This document shows positions 8,492 through 17,314 of a stretch of 64,000 nucleotides of DNA, piece after piece. The notes beneath the pieces are model-generated. The model worked only from the letters and a program-made list of their open reading frames with translations, did not search any database and was not told the DNA's origin. Each line of letters starts with the position of its first letter. Within the stretch, counting starts at the first letter, position 1. Source of the stretch: Clostridiales bacterium (GTDB taxonomy: Bacteria > Bacillota > Clostridia > Oscillospirales > Oscillospiraceae); the NCBI GenBank assembly GCA_022786995.1, contig JALFUW010000071.1:1-64000 (forward strand), in the 5' to 3' direction. The translations under genes were made by a program, and so were the position numbers.

Positions 8492-10813
8492 CTAATCCCG
8501 TGCCGCCGTGTCGGTGAATTCCAGTGTGATTGTGGTGCCCCTGGGCACCTTCTCCCCTTTGGGGACGTTCTGGGCAGTGACAGTGACCTGCGTAGAGATT
8601 TCGTCGTTGCCCGTCACCAGGACATACAACCCCAGTGCTCCGGCAGCGTCGCTGGCCTGCTGGCGGTTGAGCCCCACAAAGTCCGGCACCTCCACCGTCT
8701 CCTGTTCCGGGTGCTCCCCCAGATACAGCAGCACCTGACTGCCGCCGGGCACCGTCTGGCCCGGTTCGGGAATCTGTGCCGTCACGGTTTCCCCGGTTCC
8801 GACAAATTGCGCCGTCAAACCCATTCTTTTTAGTTTACTCGCTGCGTCCTTTCCTGTCAAGTCGATAAATTTCTCCAAAACAACTTCTTTTCCCTGTTCC
8901 TCTTCCTCGGAATAGTGCCGCTCCACCCCGAGGTAGGGCAGAATGTCCCCCATCACCGCTCCCACGGTGGGCGCCGCCATGACGCCGCCGGAAATGTAGA
9001 TGCCCGTCTGCCGGGAGGGAGTGTCCAGCGCCACCAGCACGATGTACTCCGGGTCGTCCATGGGGGCGATGCCCACGAAGGACACGATCTTATCCAGCAC
9101 CCGCTGGCCGTTTTCGTCGAAGACGTCGATTTTTTCGCTGGTGCCGGTTTTGCCGCCGATGGAGAATCCCGCCACCTTGGCATTTTTCGCCGTGCCCTCG
9201 GTGACCACGGACGCAATGAGGGTGCGCATGGTGTCGGAGGTTTCCTTGGAAATGGTCTGCCGCACCACGGTAGGCTCCGCCTGCATCACCGTATTGCCGT
9301 CAGCGTCAACGATTTCCGAGACAATGTAGGGCTCCAGCAGATAACCGCCGTTGACCACAGAGGCAATGGCCCGCACTAGCTGCAAGGGAGTAATCTTGAA
9401 TGTCTGCCCGAAGGAGCCGGAGGTCAGGGAGGCAGTGCCCCACTTGTCGGTGTTGGTCACCAGAGCCTTGTCAAAGAATACCCCTTTGCTCTCTCCCGCC
9501 AGATCGATGCCGGTTTTTTCCAGAATTCCGAATTTTTCGATGTACTCATAAAACCGCTCCCCGCCCAGTTTCAGGGCGATGTGGGCGAAGGCGATGTTGC
9601 AGGAATTTTGCAGGGCCTGAGGGGTCTTCTCCGCTCCGTGGCCCGCGGAACGCCAACAGTGCAGGCGCTGGGCACGGCCGGGAATCTGCTCTGAGCCGGA
9701 ACAGTGGAAATTGGTATTCAAGTCGATGGCGCCGCAGTCCAGCGCCGCCGCCATGGTCAGCACCTTGAAGGTCGAGCCCGGCTCATAGCCGTCGGACAGC
9801 ACCCGGTTGCGCCACTGCTTCAGCCGGGCAGCGGACAGAGCATCGGTGTAGGCCTTTTGCCCGTTGGCAAATTCCTCGCTGTCCGGCTGCAGGGAAAGAT
9901 AGCTCAGCCGCTGATTTTCCAGCTGCGCCGCTATCTCCGGGTCGGCGATTTCCAGATAGCTGTTGGGGTCGTAGCTGCCCAGGGTCGCCATGGCGAGGAT
10001 TTCCCCGGTTTTGCAGTTCATCACCAGCCCGAAGGCCCCGTTCTGCACATCATAGCGTCCGATGGCCGCCTTCATCTGTTTTTCCAGGCAGGCCTGTACG
10101 GTGGCATCCAGCGTCAGAATCACGCTGTCCCCCTGCCGGGCGGAGACGTAGTTTTCGTAGGAAAAGGGCATATCCATCTCATTGTTGCCCTTGGTGGTGA
10201 TAACCCTGCCGGTTCTGCCGGAGAGGTAGGCATCATAGGCCGCCTCCACCCCCTCGCAGCCGTCGCCGGAGGAATTGGTAAAGCCGATGACCTGGGCCGC
10301 CAAGGTACTCTGGGGATAGACCCGTTTGGTGGTTGGCTCCAGATGGATGCCGGAAATGTTCTTCGCATTGATGTAGTCCCGGATCTTCGCGGCGGTTTCC
10401 TCGTCAACAGAACTCCCCACCTGCTTATAGCGTTTCCGGGTATCCGCCGCCTGTTGGGCAATCCACGCCGGGTCTTTTTCCAAAATATTCCCCAGCGTCC
10501 GGGAAATCTCGTCGATATCCGCCTTGGACTGCTTCAATTCGTGAGGATCCAGATATACATTCTCCACCGTCTTCGAGGATGCCAGCAGTTCCATGTTGCG
10601 GTCAAAAATGTCCCCCCGCTGGGCCATCACGGTGGTGGTACGGGTCTGGTTCCTCAGAGCAAGGTTCGCGTAATAGTCGTAGTCCCGGATCATCAGGCCG
10701 TACAGCCGCGCCCCCACCGGCACAAATGCCGCCAGACCCAGCAGCAGTGCCGCCAGCATCACCCGCCTGTGCTGGCCCGAATTCAGCCGCAGGCGGTCAT
10801 ACTTCTTTTCCAT
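8492..10813 (-). CDS. spoVD: Class B penicillin-binding protein with two PASTA domains (SpoVD/FtsI type)
   Basis: Septal or spore-cortex transpeptidase that cross-links peptidoglycan with FtsW. An N-terminal anchor (VMLAALLLGLAAFVPVGARLYGLM) is followed by the PBP dimer domain (RGDIFDRNMELLASS), the transpeptidase motifs STFK (in EPGSTFKVLT), SCN (NSCNIAF) and KTG (GGKTGTSEK), and two C-terminal PASTA domains. The ATG at 10813 (773 aa) is used, with GGAGG abutting it. A TTG at 10915 is in frame but adds 34 unconvincing residues, so the start is uncertain. PASTA domains and position favour SpoVD or a bifunctional FtsI. Confidence 0.9.
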   Translation of the reverse strand: MEKKYDRLRLNSGQHRRVMLAALLLGLAAFVPVGARLYGLMIRDYDYYANLALRNQTRTTTVMAQRGDIFDRNMELLASSKTVENVYLDPHELKQSKADIDEISRTLGNILEKDPAWIAQQAADTRKRYKQVGSSVDEETAAKIRDYINAKNISGIHLEPTTKRVYPQSTLAAQVIGFTNSSGDGCEGVEAAYDAYLSGRTGRVITTKGNNEMDMPFSYENYVSARQGDSVILTLDATVQACLEKQMKAAIGRYDVQNGAFGLVMNCKTGEILAMATLGSYDPNSYLEIADPEIAAQLENQRLSYLSLQPDSEEFANGQKAYTDALSAARLKQWRNRVLSDGYEPGSTFKVLTMAAALDCGAIDLNTNFHCSGSEQIPGRAQRLHCWRSAGHGAEKTPQALQNSCNIAFAHIALKLGGERFYEYIEKFGILEKTGIDLAGESKGVFFDKALVTNTDKWGTASLTSGSFGQTFKITPLQLVRAIASVVNGGYLLEPYIVSEIVDADGNTVMQAEPTVVRQTISKETSDTMRTLIASVVTEGTAKNAKVAGFSIGGKTGTSEKIDVFDENGQRVLDKIVSFVGIAPMDDPEYIVLVALDTPSRQTGIYISGGVMAAPTVGAVMGDILPYLGVERHYSEEEEQGKEVVLEKFIDLTGKDAASKLKRMGLTAQFVGTGETVTAQIPEPGQTVPGGSQVLLYLGEHPEQETVEVPDFVGLNRQQASDAAGALGLYVLVTGNDEISTQVTVTAQNVPKGEKVPRGTTITLEFTDTAARD

Positions 10814-10907
10814 CCTCCGCCCCCCAACATTGCCAACAATGGGCAGCAAGGGAAACCCTCGCCGCCCATTGCAGCTTATATCACTATTGTATGGGGCGAA
10901 GGCCCGT

Positions 10908-11381
10908 TTATGCAAACAGGCCGCTTAAAAACCACTGAATTTCCTCCAACCAGGTCATTTCCGGCTCGGGCTGGGGGATGGTGACGTACACCATCCGCAC
11001 CTCCAGCTCCGACTTGGGCACCATGCCCAGAGCCTGGGCTTTGACCCGGATGTCCTCAAGGTCGTATTGGGAACGATAATCCGCCTGCAGCTGGGCATTC
11101 TCGCTGTTCAGCCGGGAGACGTAGTTGGACATGACCCGGTACTCCTCCCAGTCGTCCCGAATCTGCAGAACGCCCAGAATCATGACCGTCAGCATGACGA
11201 GGGCGGTGACGATGCCAAAGATCGCCACGGGATCCAGATAGACAACCTCCACCTTGCGCAGCCGTTCCAGCGGGAGCTTGCTTTTGGCCCGCTTTTTCTT
11301 TTCCTGAAGCTCCAGCTGACGGGCTTCGCTTCCATGAATGTAAAACTGACCCACATATTGGATTTTCGGTTTCTGACTCAT
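10908..11381 (-). CDS. ftsL: FtsL-like septum formation protein
   Basis: Small bitopic divisome protein expected to form a coiled coil with an FtsB/DivIC partner and FtsQ. The 157-aa protein has a basic cytoplasmic part, one transmembrane helix (about 53-72, AIFGIVTALVMLTVMILGVL) and a heptad-rich region (EEYRVMSNYVSRLNSENAQLQ), followed by the ALGMVPKSELEVRMVYV motif of the family. The N-terminal cytoplasmic part (about 50 aa) is longer than in most. Position between rsmH and the PBP gene supports the name. Confidence 0.85.
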   Translation of the reverse strand: MSQKPKIQYVGQFYIHGSEARQLELQEKKKRAKSKLPLERLRKVEVVYLDPVAIFGIVTALVMLTVMILGVLQIRDDWEEYRVMSNYVSRLNSENAQLQADYRSQYDLEDIRVKAQALGMVPKSELEVRMVYVTIPQPEPEMTWLEEIQWFLSGLFA

Positions 11382-11402
11382 GGAGATGACTTCCTTTCGG
11401 AC

Positions 11403-12338
11403 TTATAGTTTTTCGCAGATTCGAAGCTTGGCGCTTCTGGCACGGGGGTTGCGCTCCAGCTCCGTTTCGCCGGAGACGATAGGCTTTCTGGTGAGAATCT
11501 TCACCTGCGGCGTTTTGCCGCAGACGCACACCGGGAACTCCCGGGGACAGGTGCAGCCCTTGGCGGCTTCCGCCATGGCGTTCTTCACAATGCGGTCTTC
11601 CAGCGAGTGGAAGGTGATCACTGCCAGCCGTCCGCCCCTGTTCAGGAGGGGCACCGCCTTTTTCATAACCCGCTCCACACTGCCCAGCTCGTCGTTGACG
11701 GCAATGCGGATGGCCTGAAAGCTGCGCTTTGCCGGGTGCTGCTTCTCCCGCAGGGCGGAAGCGGGCATGGCAGAGCGGATAATGTCCACCAATTCCAAAG
11801 TGGTTTCGATTTCTTTTTCCTCCCGGCGCTTGCAGATAGCTGCAGCAATCCGGGGGGCGAAGCGTTCCTCCCCATAATCGTAGAGAATCCGCTTTAATTC
11901 TTCATAGGACCACTGATTTACGATCTGTCTGGCGTCCAGCGTATCCTCGCTGTTCATGCGCATATCCAGCGGCGCGTCCGCCATATAGGAAAAGCCCCGC
12001 TGGCCGTCGTCCAGCTGGGGAGACGACACCCCCAGATCCAGCAGAATGCCGTCCACGCCGGTAATCCCCAGACGCTCCAGGGCGGTATCCATCTCGCAGA
12101 AGTTGCTGTGCACCAGCCGCACCCGATCAGAGAAGGGAGCCAGCCGCTCCCCAGCCGCTTTCAGAGCAACAGGATCCCGGTCGATGCCGATGAGCGTTCC
12201 CGTGGTCAGTCTTTCCGCGATGCGGCTGGAATGACCGGCGCCGCCCAAGGTGCCGTCCACATAAATGCCGTCGGGCTTGATGTTCAGACCCTCAATACAC
12301 TCCTCCAGCAATACGGAGACATGATGAAATTCACTCAT
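11403..12338 (-). CDS. rsmH: 16S rRNA (cytosine-1402-N4)-methyltransferase RsmH (MraW)
   Basis: SAM-dependent methylation of C1402 in the 16S rRNA decoding centre. The 311-aa protein opens with HHVSVLLEECIEGL and the SAM motif DGTLGGAGHS. It has the family sequences LLDLGVSSPQLD, RGFSYMADAPLDMRM and VITFHSLEDRIVK. Its ATG overlaps the mraZ stop by four bases (ATGA). The opposite-faced rRNA partner RsmI is encoded at 16.3 kb. Confidence 0.97.
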   Translation of the reverse strand: MSEFHHVSVLLEECIEGLNIKPDGIYVDGTLGGAGHSSRIAERLTTGTLIGIDRDPVALKAAGERLAPFSDRVRLVHSNFCEMDTALERLGITGVDGILLDLGVSSPQLDDGQRGFSYMADAPLDMRMNSEDTLDARQIVNQWSYEELKRILYDYGEERFAPRIAAAICKRREEKEIETTLELVDIIRSAMPASALREKQHPAKRSFQAIRIAVNDELGSVERVMKKAVPLLNRGGRLAVITFHSLEDRIVKNAMAEAAKGCTCPREFPVCVCGKTPQVKILTRKPIVSGETELERNPRARSAKLRICEKL

Positions 12339-12763
12339 AGTCCGATTGCCTCCAGAGATGCCAGCAGTTTTTCGGGAGTCAGATTCTCCGCCTCAAAGGC
12401 CGCGAACTCCTTGGCATCCCAGATCTCCGCCTGACCGGCCCGGCCCACGATCATGACCTCCCGGTCGATGCCGGCGTAATCCAGCAGAAACTGGGTCATG
12501 CTGAATCGGAACTGCTTATCCGGGGTGCACTCCGCCGCGTTCATGAAAATCAGGCTGGTAGCCCCCGCCCGCTGGGAAATGCTCAGGGCGTTGAAGTTGT
12601 CGGAAAGACGCTGCCATTCTTCGGCGGTATAAACGGTCAGGCAGCGGTGACCGCAGTTGACACCCAGCGTCACAAAGAAGGTGTCGCCCAGCTCGCTCCT
12701 CAGCTTAGCGGGCACAAACAGCCGTCCCTTGTCGTCCAGCTTGGCACTGTATTTGCCGATCAT
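12335..12763 (-). CDS. mraZ: Transcriptional regulator MraZ
   Basis: Ring-forming DNA-binding protein with two SpoVT/AbrB-like domains that controls its own dcw operon. The 142-aa length and order are typical. The N-terminal half MIGKYSAKLDDKGRLFVPAK contains the conserved DxKGR turn; the second copy, near IDREVMIVG, has a weaker match. ATG at 12763 has an AGGAGGGG-like RBS seven bases upstream. It is the first gene after the dcw promoter and next to a triple direct repeat that is a likely operator. Confidence 0.96.
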   Translation of the reverse strand: MIGKYSAKLDDKGRLFVPAKLRSELGDTFFVTLGVNCGHRCLTVYTAEEWQRLSDNFNALSISQRAGATSLIFMNAAECTPDKQFRFSMTQFLLDYAGIDREVMIVGRAGQAEIWDAKEFAAFEAENLTPEKLLASLEAIGL

Positions 12764-12777
12764 CCGCTCCCCTCCTT

Positions 12778-12811
12778 CCCTTTTACTCCACTTTACTACC
12801 CTTTTACTCCA
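12778..12811 (-). promoter_or_regulatory. Likely MraZ operator: direct repeats in the mraZ leader
   Basis: TGGAGTAAAAGGG occurs twice on the minus strand (12799-12811 and 12778-12790), 21 bp apart. A related GGTAGTAAAG sits between them, giving three GG(n)AGTAAA-like units at 10-11 bp steps. MraZ is known to bind several short direct repeats with helical spacing upstream of its own gene. The array starts just after the predicted start of transcription and runs to the RBS, so binding could block initiation or early elongation. The repeats are seen; MraZ binding is inferred. Confidence 0.65.
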
Positions 12812-12820
12812 TTTGAAGAC

Positions 12821-12849
12821 AGTATACTACCCAACCTGAGAAAAATCAA
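12821..12849 (-). promoter_or_regulatory. Predicted sigma-A promoter of the dcw operon
   Basis: TTGATT (12844-12849) and TATACT (12821-12826) lie 17 bp apart on the minus strand, about 60 bp upstream of mraZ. Transcription would start near 12814, immediately before the direct-repeat operator. Confidence 0.75.
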
Positions 12850-12917
12850 TCTTTTTCTTTGCAGTTCTCCTCTTTTTCTTATATTTTTCCACAATTTCAA
12901 ACACTCGTTCTATAAAA

Positions 12918-15236
12918 TCAGGTGCAAAAGGAACACGCGCCCCCCTCCATACGGAGCTTTACACGGCTGGGCTTCCGGGAACAGCGCAGCAGAAAGCTCG
13001 CTAAGGGCCCTTCCACCTCGCTCTGCACCAGACGGCGCAGCTGTCTTGCCCCATCTTTACCCGGGCATTTCTCCATGAGAAAGCCGGTCAGTTCCGCAGG
13101 CAGCAAAAGCTGAATACCCGTAGCCGCGGTGCGCTCCTGCAGCTGCCGCAGGTACTTACCGGCGATGGCTTCCATGGCCCCCCTGCTCAGGGCGTCAAAG
13201 TGCACCGTCTGGTCGATGCGCCCTAAGAATTCCGGAGAAAAAGCCTGCCGAACCGCCTCTCCGATCTCAGCTGACCGCCCTCCTGCGCAGAAGCCCAGTC
13301 CCTCGCCCCGAATCTGACCGCCTACATTGGAGGTCATGACCACGATGGTGTTGCGGAAGCTGACCCGCCGGCCGGTGGAATCCGTCAGAACCCCTTCTTC
13401 CATGATTTGCAGCAAAATGCCCAGCACCTCCGGGTGGGCTTTTTCCAGCTCGTCGAAAAGCACCAGACTGTAGGGCCGACGGCGCACCGCTTCCGTCAGC
13501 TTGCCGCCCTCCTCATAGCCCACATAGCCGGGAGGGGCACCAATCAGCCGGGAAACGCTCTGCTTTTCCGTGTACTCCGTCATGTCAAGCCGCAGCATGG
13601 CCTCCCGGGAGCCAAAGATCTCCTGAGCCAGCGCCCGGCACAGCTCCGTCTTGCCCACCCCGGTGGGGCCGGTAAACAGCAGACTCGCAATGGGGCGGCT
13701 CCCGTCCCGGATGCCGGAATAGCCCCGGCGCACCGCTTCCGCCACGGCAGACACCGCCTTTTCCTGTCCCATGACCTCCGCGGACAGCAGCCCTTCCAGT
13801 TCCAGCAGCCGCTCCCGTTCACTGGCGGTGAGCCGTCCCACGGGAATTCCCGTGCGCTGGGACACCACCCAGGCGATATCCGACCCGGTGACCCCCCGGC
13901 TCCGGGTGGTGGGCTTTTGCAGGTGCTGCATCTTATCCCGCAGCTCCGCCGCCCGCTCGAACTGCCGCTCCCGGACGGCTCCCTGTAATTCTTCTTCCAA
14001 TTCCTTTCGCGCGGCACCGCCACGGCCGGACTGCATTTCCTCCATCCGTGCCCGGGAGGCTCCCTCGTCTAGCAGATCGATGGCCTTATCCGGCAGGTAC
14101 AGATCCGGCAGATACCGGCTGGACAGGCGAACCGCTTCCTTCAGGGCATCGTCGGAAATCCGCAGATGGTGGTGCCGTTCCAAGCCGGGACGCAGCGCCC
14201 GGAGAATCGAAAGCGTTGCCTCCTGAGTCGGTTCCTCCACCACCACCGGCCGGAACCGGCGTTCCAGCGCCGCGTCCTTTTCGATATACTTTCGGTATTC
14301 GTCCCGGGTGGTGGCCCCCAGCATTTGCAGCTCTCCCCGGCCCAGGGCGGGTTTGAAGATATTTGCCGCGTCAATGGCACCCTCGGCGGCGCCCGCCCCC
14401 ACAATGGTGTGCATCTCGTCCACAAAGAGAATCACGTCCCCGCTGCGGCGGATCTCCGCCAGCACATCCCGCAGCCGCTCCTCAAATTCCCCCCGGTACT
14501 TGGTGCCTGCCACCAATGACGCCATATTCAGGCTCACCAGCCGCTTTTCTTTCAGCTGGGGCGGCACGTTGCCCATGGCCATCCGCTGGGCCAGCCCCTC
14601 GGCAATGGCGGTTTTGCCAACACCCGGCTCGCCCACCAGCGCCGGATTGTTCTTGCACTTCCGGCACAGGATGCCCACCACCATATCGATCTCCTTCTCG
14701 CGACCGATCACGGGATCCATACTTCCGGCCTTCGCCACCAGATCTTCGCTGAACTGCTCCAACAGTCTCAATGTGACCGCCTCCTTTTTTCCCCTGGGCA
14801 GCGTCTGCCGCTCCCATTGCAAATAATCCACGGTGTGTGTAAACAGTGTATCCGGGCTGACGCCGCTGGCCCGGAGCAGCTCCCCGGCCCCGCAGTTTTC
14901 CCGACGGGCTATGGCAAGCACCAGATGCCTCGGCTGAATCTCCCGGCTCCTGCACTGCCTTGCTTCCCGGGCAGCGTCCCGCAGGAGCGCCCTTGCTTCC
15001 TCCGTCAGTCCCTGGGGCAGCGGCAGATCCGGCGTGCCTGCCCCGTATAGGAGCAGCGCCAGCGCCTCCGTCAGCTCCGGCTCCACCCCCAGCTGCCGCA
15101 GCACCAGTCCCATATCTCCGGCTTCCAGCGTCAGCGCCAGCAGCAGGTGGGCCGACCCCACATAGCTGTGGCCCAGATCCCTTGCCTTTCGGGCTGCCGT
15201 CTGAAGCAGCGCCTCCGTCGATGCGTGGTAACGCAT
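12918..15236 (-). CDS. clpC: ClpC-type AAA+ chaperone/unfoldase
   Basis: Hexameric unfoldase that feeds proteins to ClpP. The 772-aa protein has two Clp-N repeats (to about residue 140), AAA-1 with [13 protein letters not shown], a UVR-like middle region ([24 protein letters not shown]), AAA-2 with [15 protein letters not shown] and a C-terminal D2-small domain. It is shorter than typical 810-850-aa ClpC proteins, and the usual partners ctsR, mcsA and mcsB are not beside it. The RBS before ATG 15236 is weak. ClpC is preferred over ClpB or ClpE because of the UVR segment and short middle domain. Confidence 0.88.
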   Translation of the reverse strand: MRYHASTEALLQTAARKARDLGHSYVGSAHLLLALTLEAGDMGLVLRQLGVEPELTEALALLLYGAGTPDLPLPQGLTEEARALLRDAAREARQCRSREIQPRHLVLAIARRENCGAGELLRASGVSPDTLFTHTVDYLQWERQTLPRGKKEAVTLRLLEQFSEDLVAKAGSMDPVIGREKEIDMVVGILCRKCKNNPALVGEPGVGKTAIAEGLAQRMAMGNVPPQLKEKRLVSLNMASLVAGTKYRGEFEERLRDVLAEIRRSGDVILFVDEMHTIVGAGAAEGAIDAANIFKPALGRGELQMLGATTRDEYRKYIEKDAALERRFRPVVVEEPTQEATLSILRALRPGLERHHHLRISDDALKEAVRLSSRYLPDLYLPDKAIDLLDEGASRARMEEMQSGRGGAARKELEEELQGAVRERQFERAAELRDKMQHLQKPTTRSRGVTGSDIAWVVSQRTGIPVGRLTASERERLLELEGLLSAEVMGQEKAVSAVAEAVRRGYSGIRDGSRPIASLLFTGPTGVGKTELCRALAQEIFGSREAMLRLDMTEYTEKQSVSRLIGAPPGYVGYEEGGKLTEAVRRRPYSLVLFDELEKAHPEVLGILLQIMEEGVLTDSTGRRVSFRNTIVVMTSNVGGQIRGEGLGFCAGGRSAEIGEAVRQAFSPEFLGRIDQTVHFDALSRGAMEAIAGKYLRQLQERTAATGIQLLLPAELTGFLMEKCPGKDGARQLRRLVQSEVEGPLASFLLRCSRKPSRVKLRMEGGACSFCT

Positions 15237-15319
15237 GGTATCCCCCCGTTTCCTTCCTGTTTCGGAAAAGCATCGCCAAGTCAGGAAAAAAATATTCCGA
15301 AATTTTTTACAAAAAGGAA

Positions 15320-15347
15320 TTGCATTTTCTAAAATCCATGCTACAAT
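15320..15347 (+). promoter_or_regulatory. Predicted promoter of the ferredoxin gene
   Basis: TTGCAT (15320-15325) and TACAAT (15342-15347) are separated by 16 bp. Transcription would start near 15354, just before the palindrome at 15360-15371, and give a leader of about 45 nt ending in a strong GGAGG RBS. Confidence 0.65.
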
Positions 15348-15359
15348 GAGGATACGTTA

Positions 15360-15371
15360 CTACATATGTAG
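15360..15371. promoter_or_regulatory. Perfect 12-bp palindrome in the ferredoxin leader
   Basis: CTACATATGTAG is a perfect palindrome about 6 bp after the predicted transcription start of the ferredoxin gene. The position fits a repressor operator. No regulator is adjacent, so the binding protein is unknown. Confidence 0.4.
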
Positions 15372-15400
15372 GACAGAAATACAATACGGAGGTAATTATC

Positions 15401-15571
15401 ATGGCTTACGTTATTACTGACGCTTGTGTCTCCTGCGGTTCCTGCGCTGAGCAGTGCCCCGTTGAGGCCATTTCCGAGGGCGACGGCAAGTACGTCATCG
15501 ACGCTGATGTCTGCGTTTCCTGCGGCTCCTGCGCCGAGCAGTGCCCCAACGAAGCGATCGAGGAAGGCTAA
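15401..15571 (+). CDS. 2[4Fe-4S] clostridial-type ferredoxin
   Basis: Small soluble electron carrier for anaerobic oxidoreductases such as pyruvate:ferredoxin oxidoreductase and hydrogenase. The 56-aa protein has two near-identical halves, each with the CxxCxxCxxxCP cluster motif (CVSCGSCAEQCP at 9-20 and 38-49), so all eight cysteine ligands are present. ATG at 15401 has GGAGG nine bases upstream. It has its own promoter and a terminator 23 bp after the stop, so it is a monocistronic, probably abundant transcript. Confidence 0.97.
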   Translation: MAYVITDACVSCGSCAEQCPVEAISEGDGKYVIDADVCVSCGSCAEQCPNEAIEEG

Positions 15572-15593
15572 TTTTTCTTCATACGCTTGTAAT

Positions 15594-15628
15594 TGGCCTG
15601 CGCAGCTTTGCGCAGGCCAGTTTTCTTT
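15594..15628 (+). terminator. Intrinsic terminator after the ferredoxin gene
   Basis: TGGCCTGCGCA (15594-15604), loop GCTT, TGCGCAGGCCA (15609-15619), then GTTTTCTTT. The 11-bp perfect stem with a T-rich tail is a clear rho-independent terminator. The next gene starts only about 10 bp later. Confidence 0.9.
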
Positions 15629-15638
15629 GCTTAATGTT

Positions 15639-16328
15639 ATGGAATATTTACCGAATGGTTTTACATTGGAAATCCCCGCCGGGGTATTTCCCCTGAGCAC
15701 GGATTCCATGGTTCTGTCCCATTTTGTCCGCCTTCCCAAAAACGCCCGGGTGCTGGATCTTGGCTCCGGCTGCGGCACGCTGGGGCTGTTGCTATGCGCT
15801 CAAAACGAAGGCTGTGCCGTCACCGGGCTGGAAATTGACGAAAAGGCCCACCTTGCCGCTGTGGAGAACATCCGCCGCAATGGGTTGGAGCCTCGTATGG
15901 AAAGTATATGCGCAGACCTGCGGTCGGTATCTGAGAGGTTTTCTCCCGGCGGTTTTTCGGTCTGCGTCTCCAATCCGCCCTACTTTTCCGGCGGCCCCGC
16001 CAGCCAATCGATCCCCATCGCCCGGCGGGAAGATCTGTGCGGACCCCGGGAGCTGATGGAGGCTGCCGCCTTTGCGCTTAAATTCGGCGGCGACTTCTTT
16101 CTGGTGCACCGGCCGGAACGGCTGGCGGAGCTGATTTCCGCGGGGGCGGAATGCTCGCTGGAATTAAAGCGGCTGGGGCTGGTGCGGCACCGGCAGGATG
16201 GCCCCGTCAGCCTGATTCTGCTCCAATTCCGAAAGGGTGCGAAGCCGGGCCTTCTCTGGGAAGAACTGACCCTGCGCAATCCCGATGACTCCCCCACCCC
16301 GGCGTACCGGGAAATCTATCACTTGTAG
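15639..16328 (+). CDS. tRNA1(Val) (adenine-37-N6)-methyltransferase-like protein
   Basis: Class I SAM methyltransferase of the TrmN6/YabB group, expected to methylate an exocyclic adenine amine in tRNA. The 229-aa protein has the SAM loop VLDLGSGCGTLGLL near residue 33, the acidic GLEIDEKAH after it and the catalytic NPPY motif (VSNPPYFSGG near 109). The ATG at 15639 gives MEYLPNGFTLEIP, typical of the family. No clear RBS is visible, and it begins right after the ferredoxin terminator, so it may depend on readthrough. It precedes rsmI by nine bases. The exact target nucleotide is unproven. Confidence 0.82.
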   Translation: MEYLPNGFTLEIPAGVFPLSTDSMVLSHFVRLPKNARVLDLGSGCGTLGLLLCAQNEGCAVTGLEIDEKAHLAAVENIRRNGLEPRMESICADLRSVSERFSPGGFSVCVSNPPYFSGGPASQSIPIARREDLCGPRELMEAAAFALKFGGDFFLVHRPERLAELISAGAECSLELKRLGLVRHRQDGPVSLILLQFRKGAKPGLLWEELTLRNPDDSPTPAYREIYHL

Positions 16329-16337
16329 GAGGCTCTT

Positions 16338-17186
16338 ATGTCCGCAATGCTGTACCTTGTCCCCACGCCCATCGGCAATTTGGGGGATATTTCCGTCCGC
16401 TGCCGGGAAACGCTGGAAGCAGCGGATTTCATCGCCGCCGAGGATACCCGGGTCACGCTGAAATTACTCAACCATCTGGGCATCAAAAAGAGCCTTGTCA
16501 GCTACTACGAACACAATAAGGCCACCCAGGGAAGCCGCATCGTGGAGCGAATCCTCGCCGGGGAAACCTGCGCGCTGGTGTCCGACGCGGGCAGTCCCGC
16601 CATTTCCGATCCCGGTGAAGACCTGGTCAGGCAGTGTGCCGCCGCGGGGATTCCCGTGTGCGCCATTCCCGGCCCCTGCGCCGCCATCACCGCCCTGAGC
16701 ATTTCCGCTCAGGCCACCGGGCGGTTCTGCTTTGAAGGTTTCCTGTCCACCGCGAAAAAAAGCCGCCGGGAGCATCTGGATTCCCTGAAAAAAGAGCAGC
16801 GCACCATGATCTTCTACGAAGCCCCCCACAAGCTGCTGGCCACCCTCACCGACATGGCGGAGGTTTTCGGCGAAGACCGGCCCATCAGCCTGTGCCGGGA
16901 GCTGACCAAGCTTCACGAGGAGGTTGTCCGCACCACCCTTGGTGAGGCGGTTGCCCGCTATACGGAAGCGCCCCCAAAGGGAGAGTTTGTCCTGGTCGTT
17001 GCCGGTGCTCCCGCGGAAAAGCAGGCGCTTCCCTCGGAAACCGATGCTGCCGCAAGGGTTACCCAGCTCATCGCCCAGGGCGTCAGCCGGAAGGACGCGG
17101 TAAAGCAGACCGCAAAGGAGCTGGGTCTTCCCAAAAATGTGGTATACGACATTGCTCTGAGGGATTCCGATTCAGAGGATAATTGA
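16338..17186 (+). CDS. rsmI: 16S rRNA (cytidine-1402-2'-O)-methyltransferase RsmI
   Basis: SAM-dependent 2'-O-methylation of C1402, the nucleotide also modified by RsmH. The 282-aa TP-methylase-fold protein begins with LYLVPTPIGNLGDISVR and has AEDTRVTLKLLNHL, SDAGSPAISDPG and EAPHKLLATL, all family signatures. The RBS TAGGAGG lies before ATG 16338. It is downstream of the tRNA methyltransferase, so the pair forms a small RNA-modification operon ending at the hairpin at 17275. Confidence 0.96.
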   Translation: MSAMLYLVPTPIGNLGDISVRCRETLEAADFIAAEDTRVTLKLLNHLGIKKSLVSYYEHNKATQGSRIVERILAGETCALVSDAGSPAISDPGEDLVRQCAAAGIPVCAIPGPCAAITALSISAQATGRFCFEGFLSTAKKSRREHLDSLKKEQRTMIFYEAPHKLLATLTDMAEVFGEDRPISLCRELTKLHEEVVRTTLGEAVARYTEAPPKGEFVLVVAGAPAEKQALPSETDAAARVTQLIAQGVSRKDAVKQTAKELGLPKNVVYDIALRDSDSEDN

Positions 17187-17274
17187 AATTCGACAAATTT
17201 TTATGGATTTTGACACCTGAGCTAAGGTATGCTATCTTCGACAGTACCCCCATAGCAATGCGACCAACTGTCAG

Positions 17275-17309
17275 GCGCCGCACCGGTTCTCCCCCGGTGC
17301 GGCGCTTTT
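17275..17309 (+). terminator. Intrinsic terminator after rsmI
   Basis: GCGCCGCACCGG (17275-17286), a seven-base loop, CCGGTGCGGCGC (17294-17305) and TTTT form a 12-bp GC-rich stem with a T tail. The convergent SPOCS-LysM gene ends 6 bp beyond it. Confidence 0.9.
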
Positions 17310-17314
17310 CCATA

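Noticed and set aside
10814..10915. N-terminal extension of SpoVD from a TTG at 10915.
   Set aside because: The extra 34 residues are not like the family, and no RBS lies at a suitable distance from the TTG; the ATG at 10813 was preferred, though its RBS is also unusually close.
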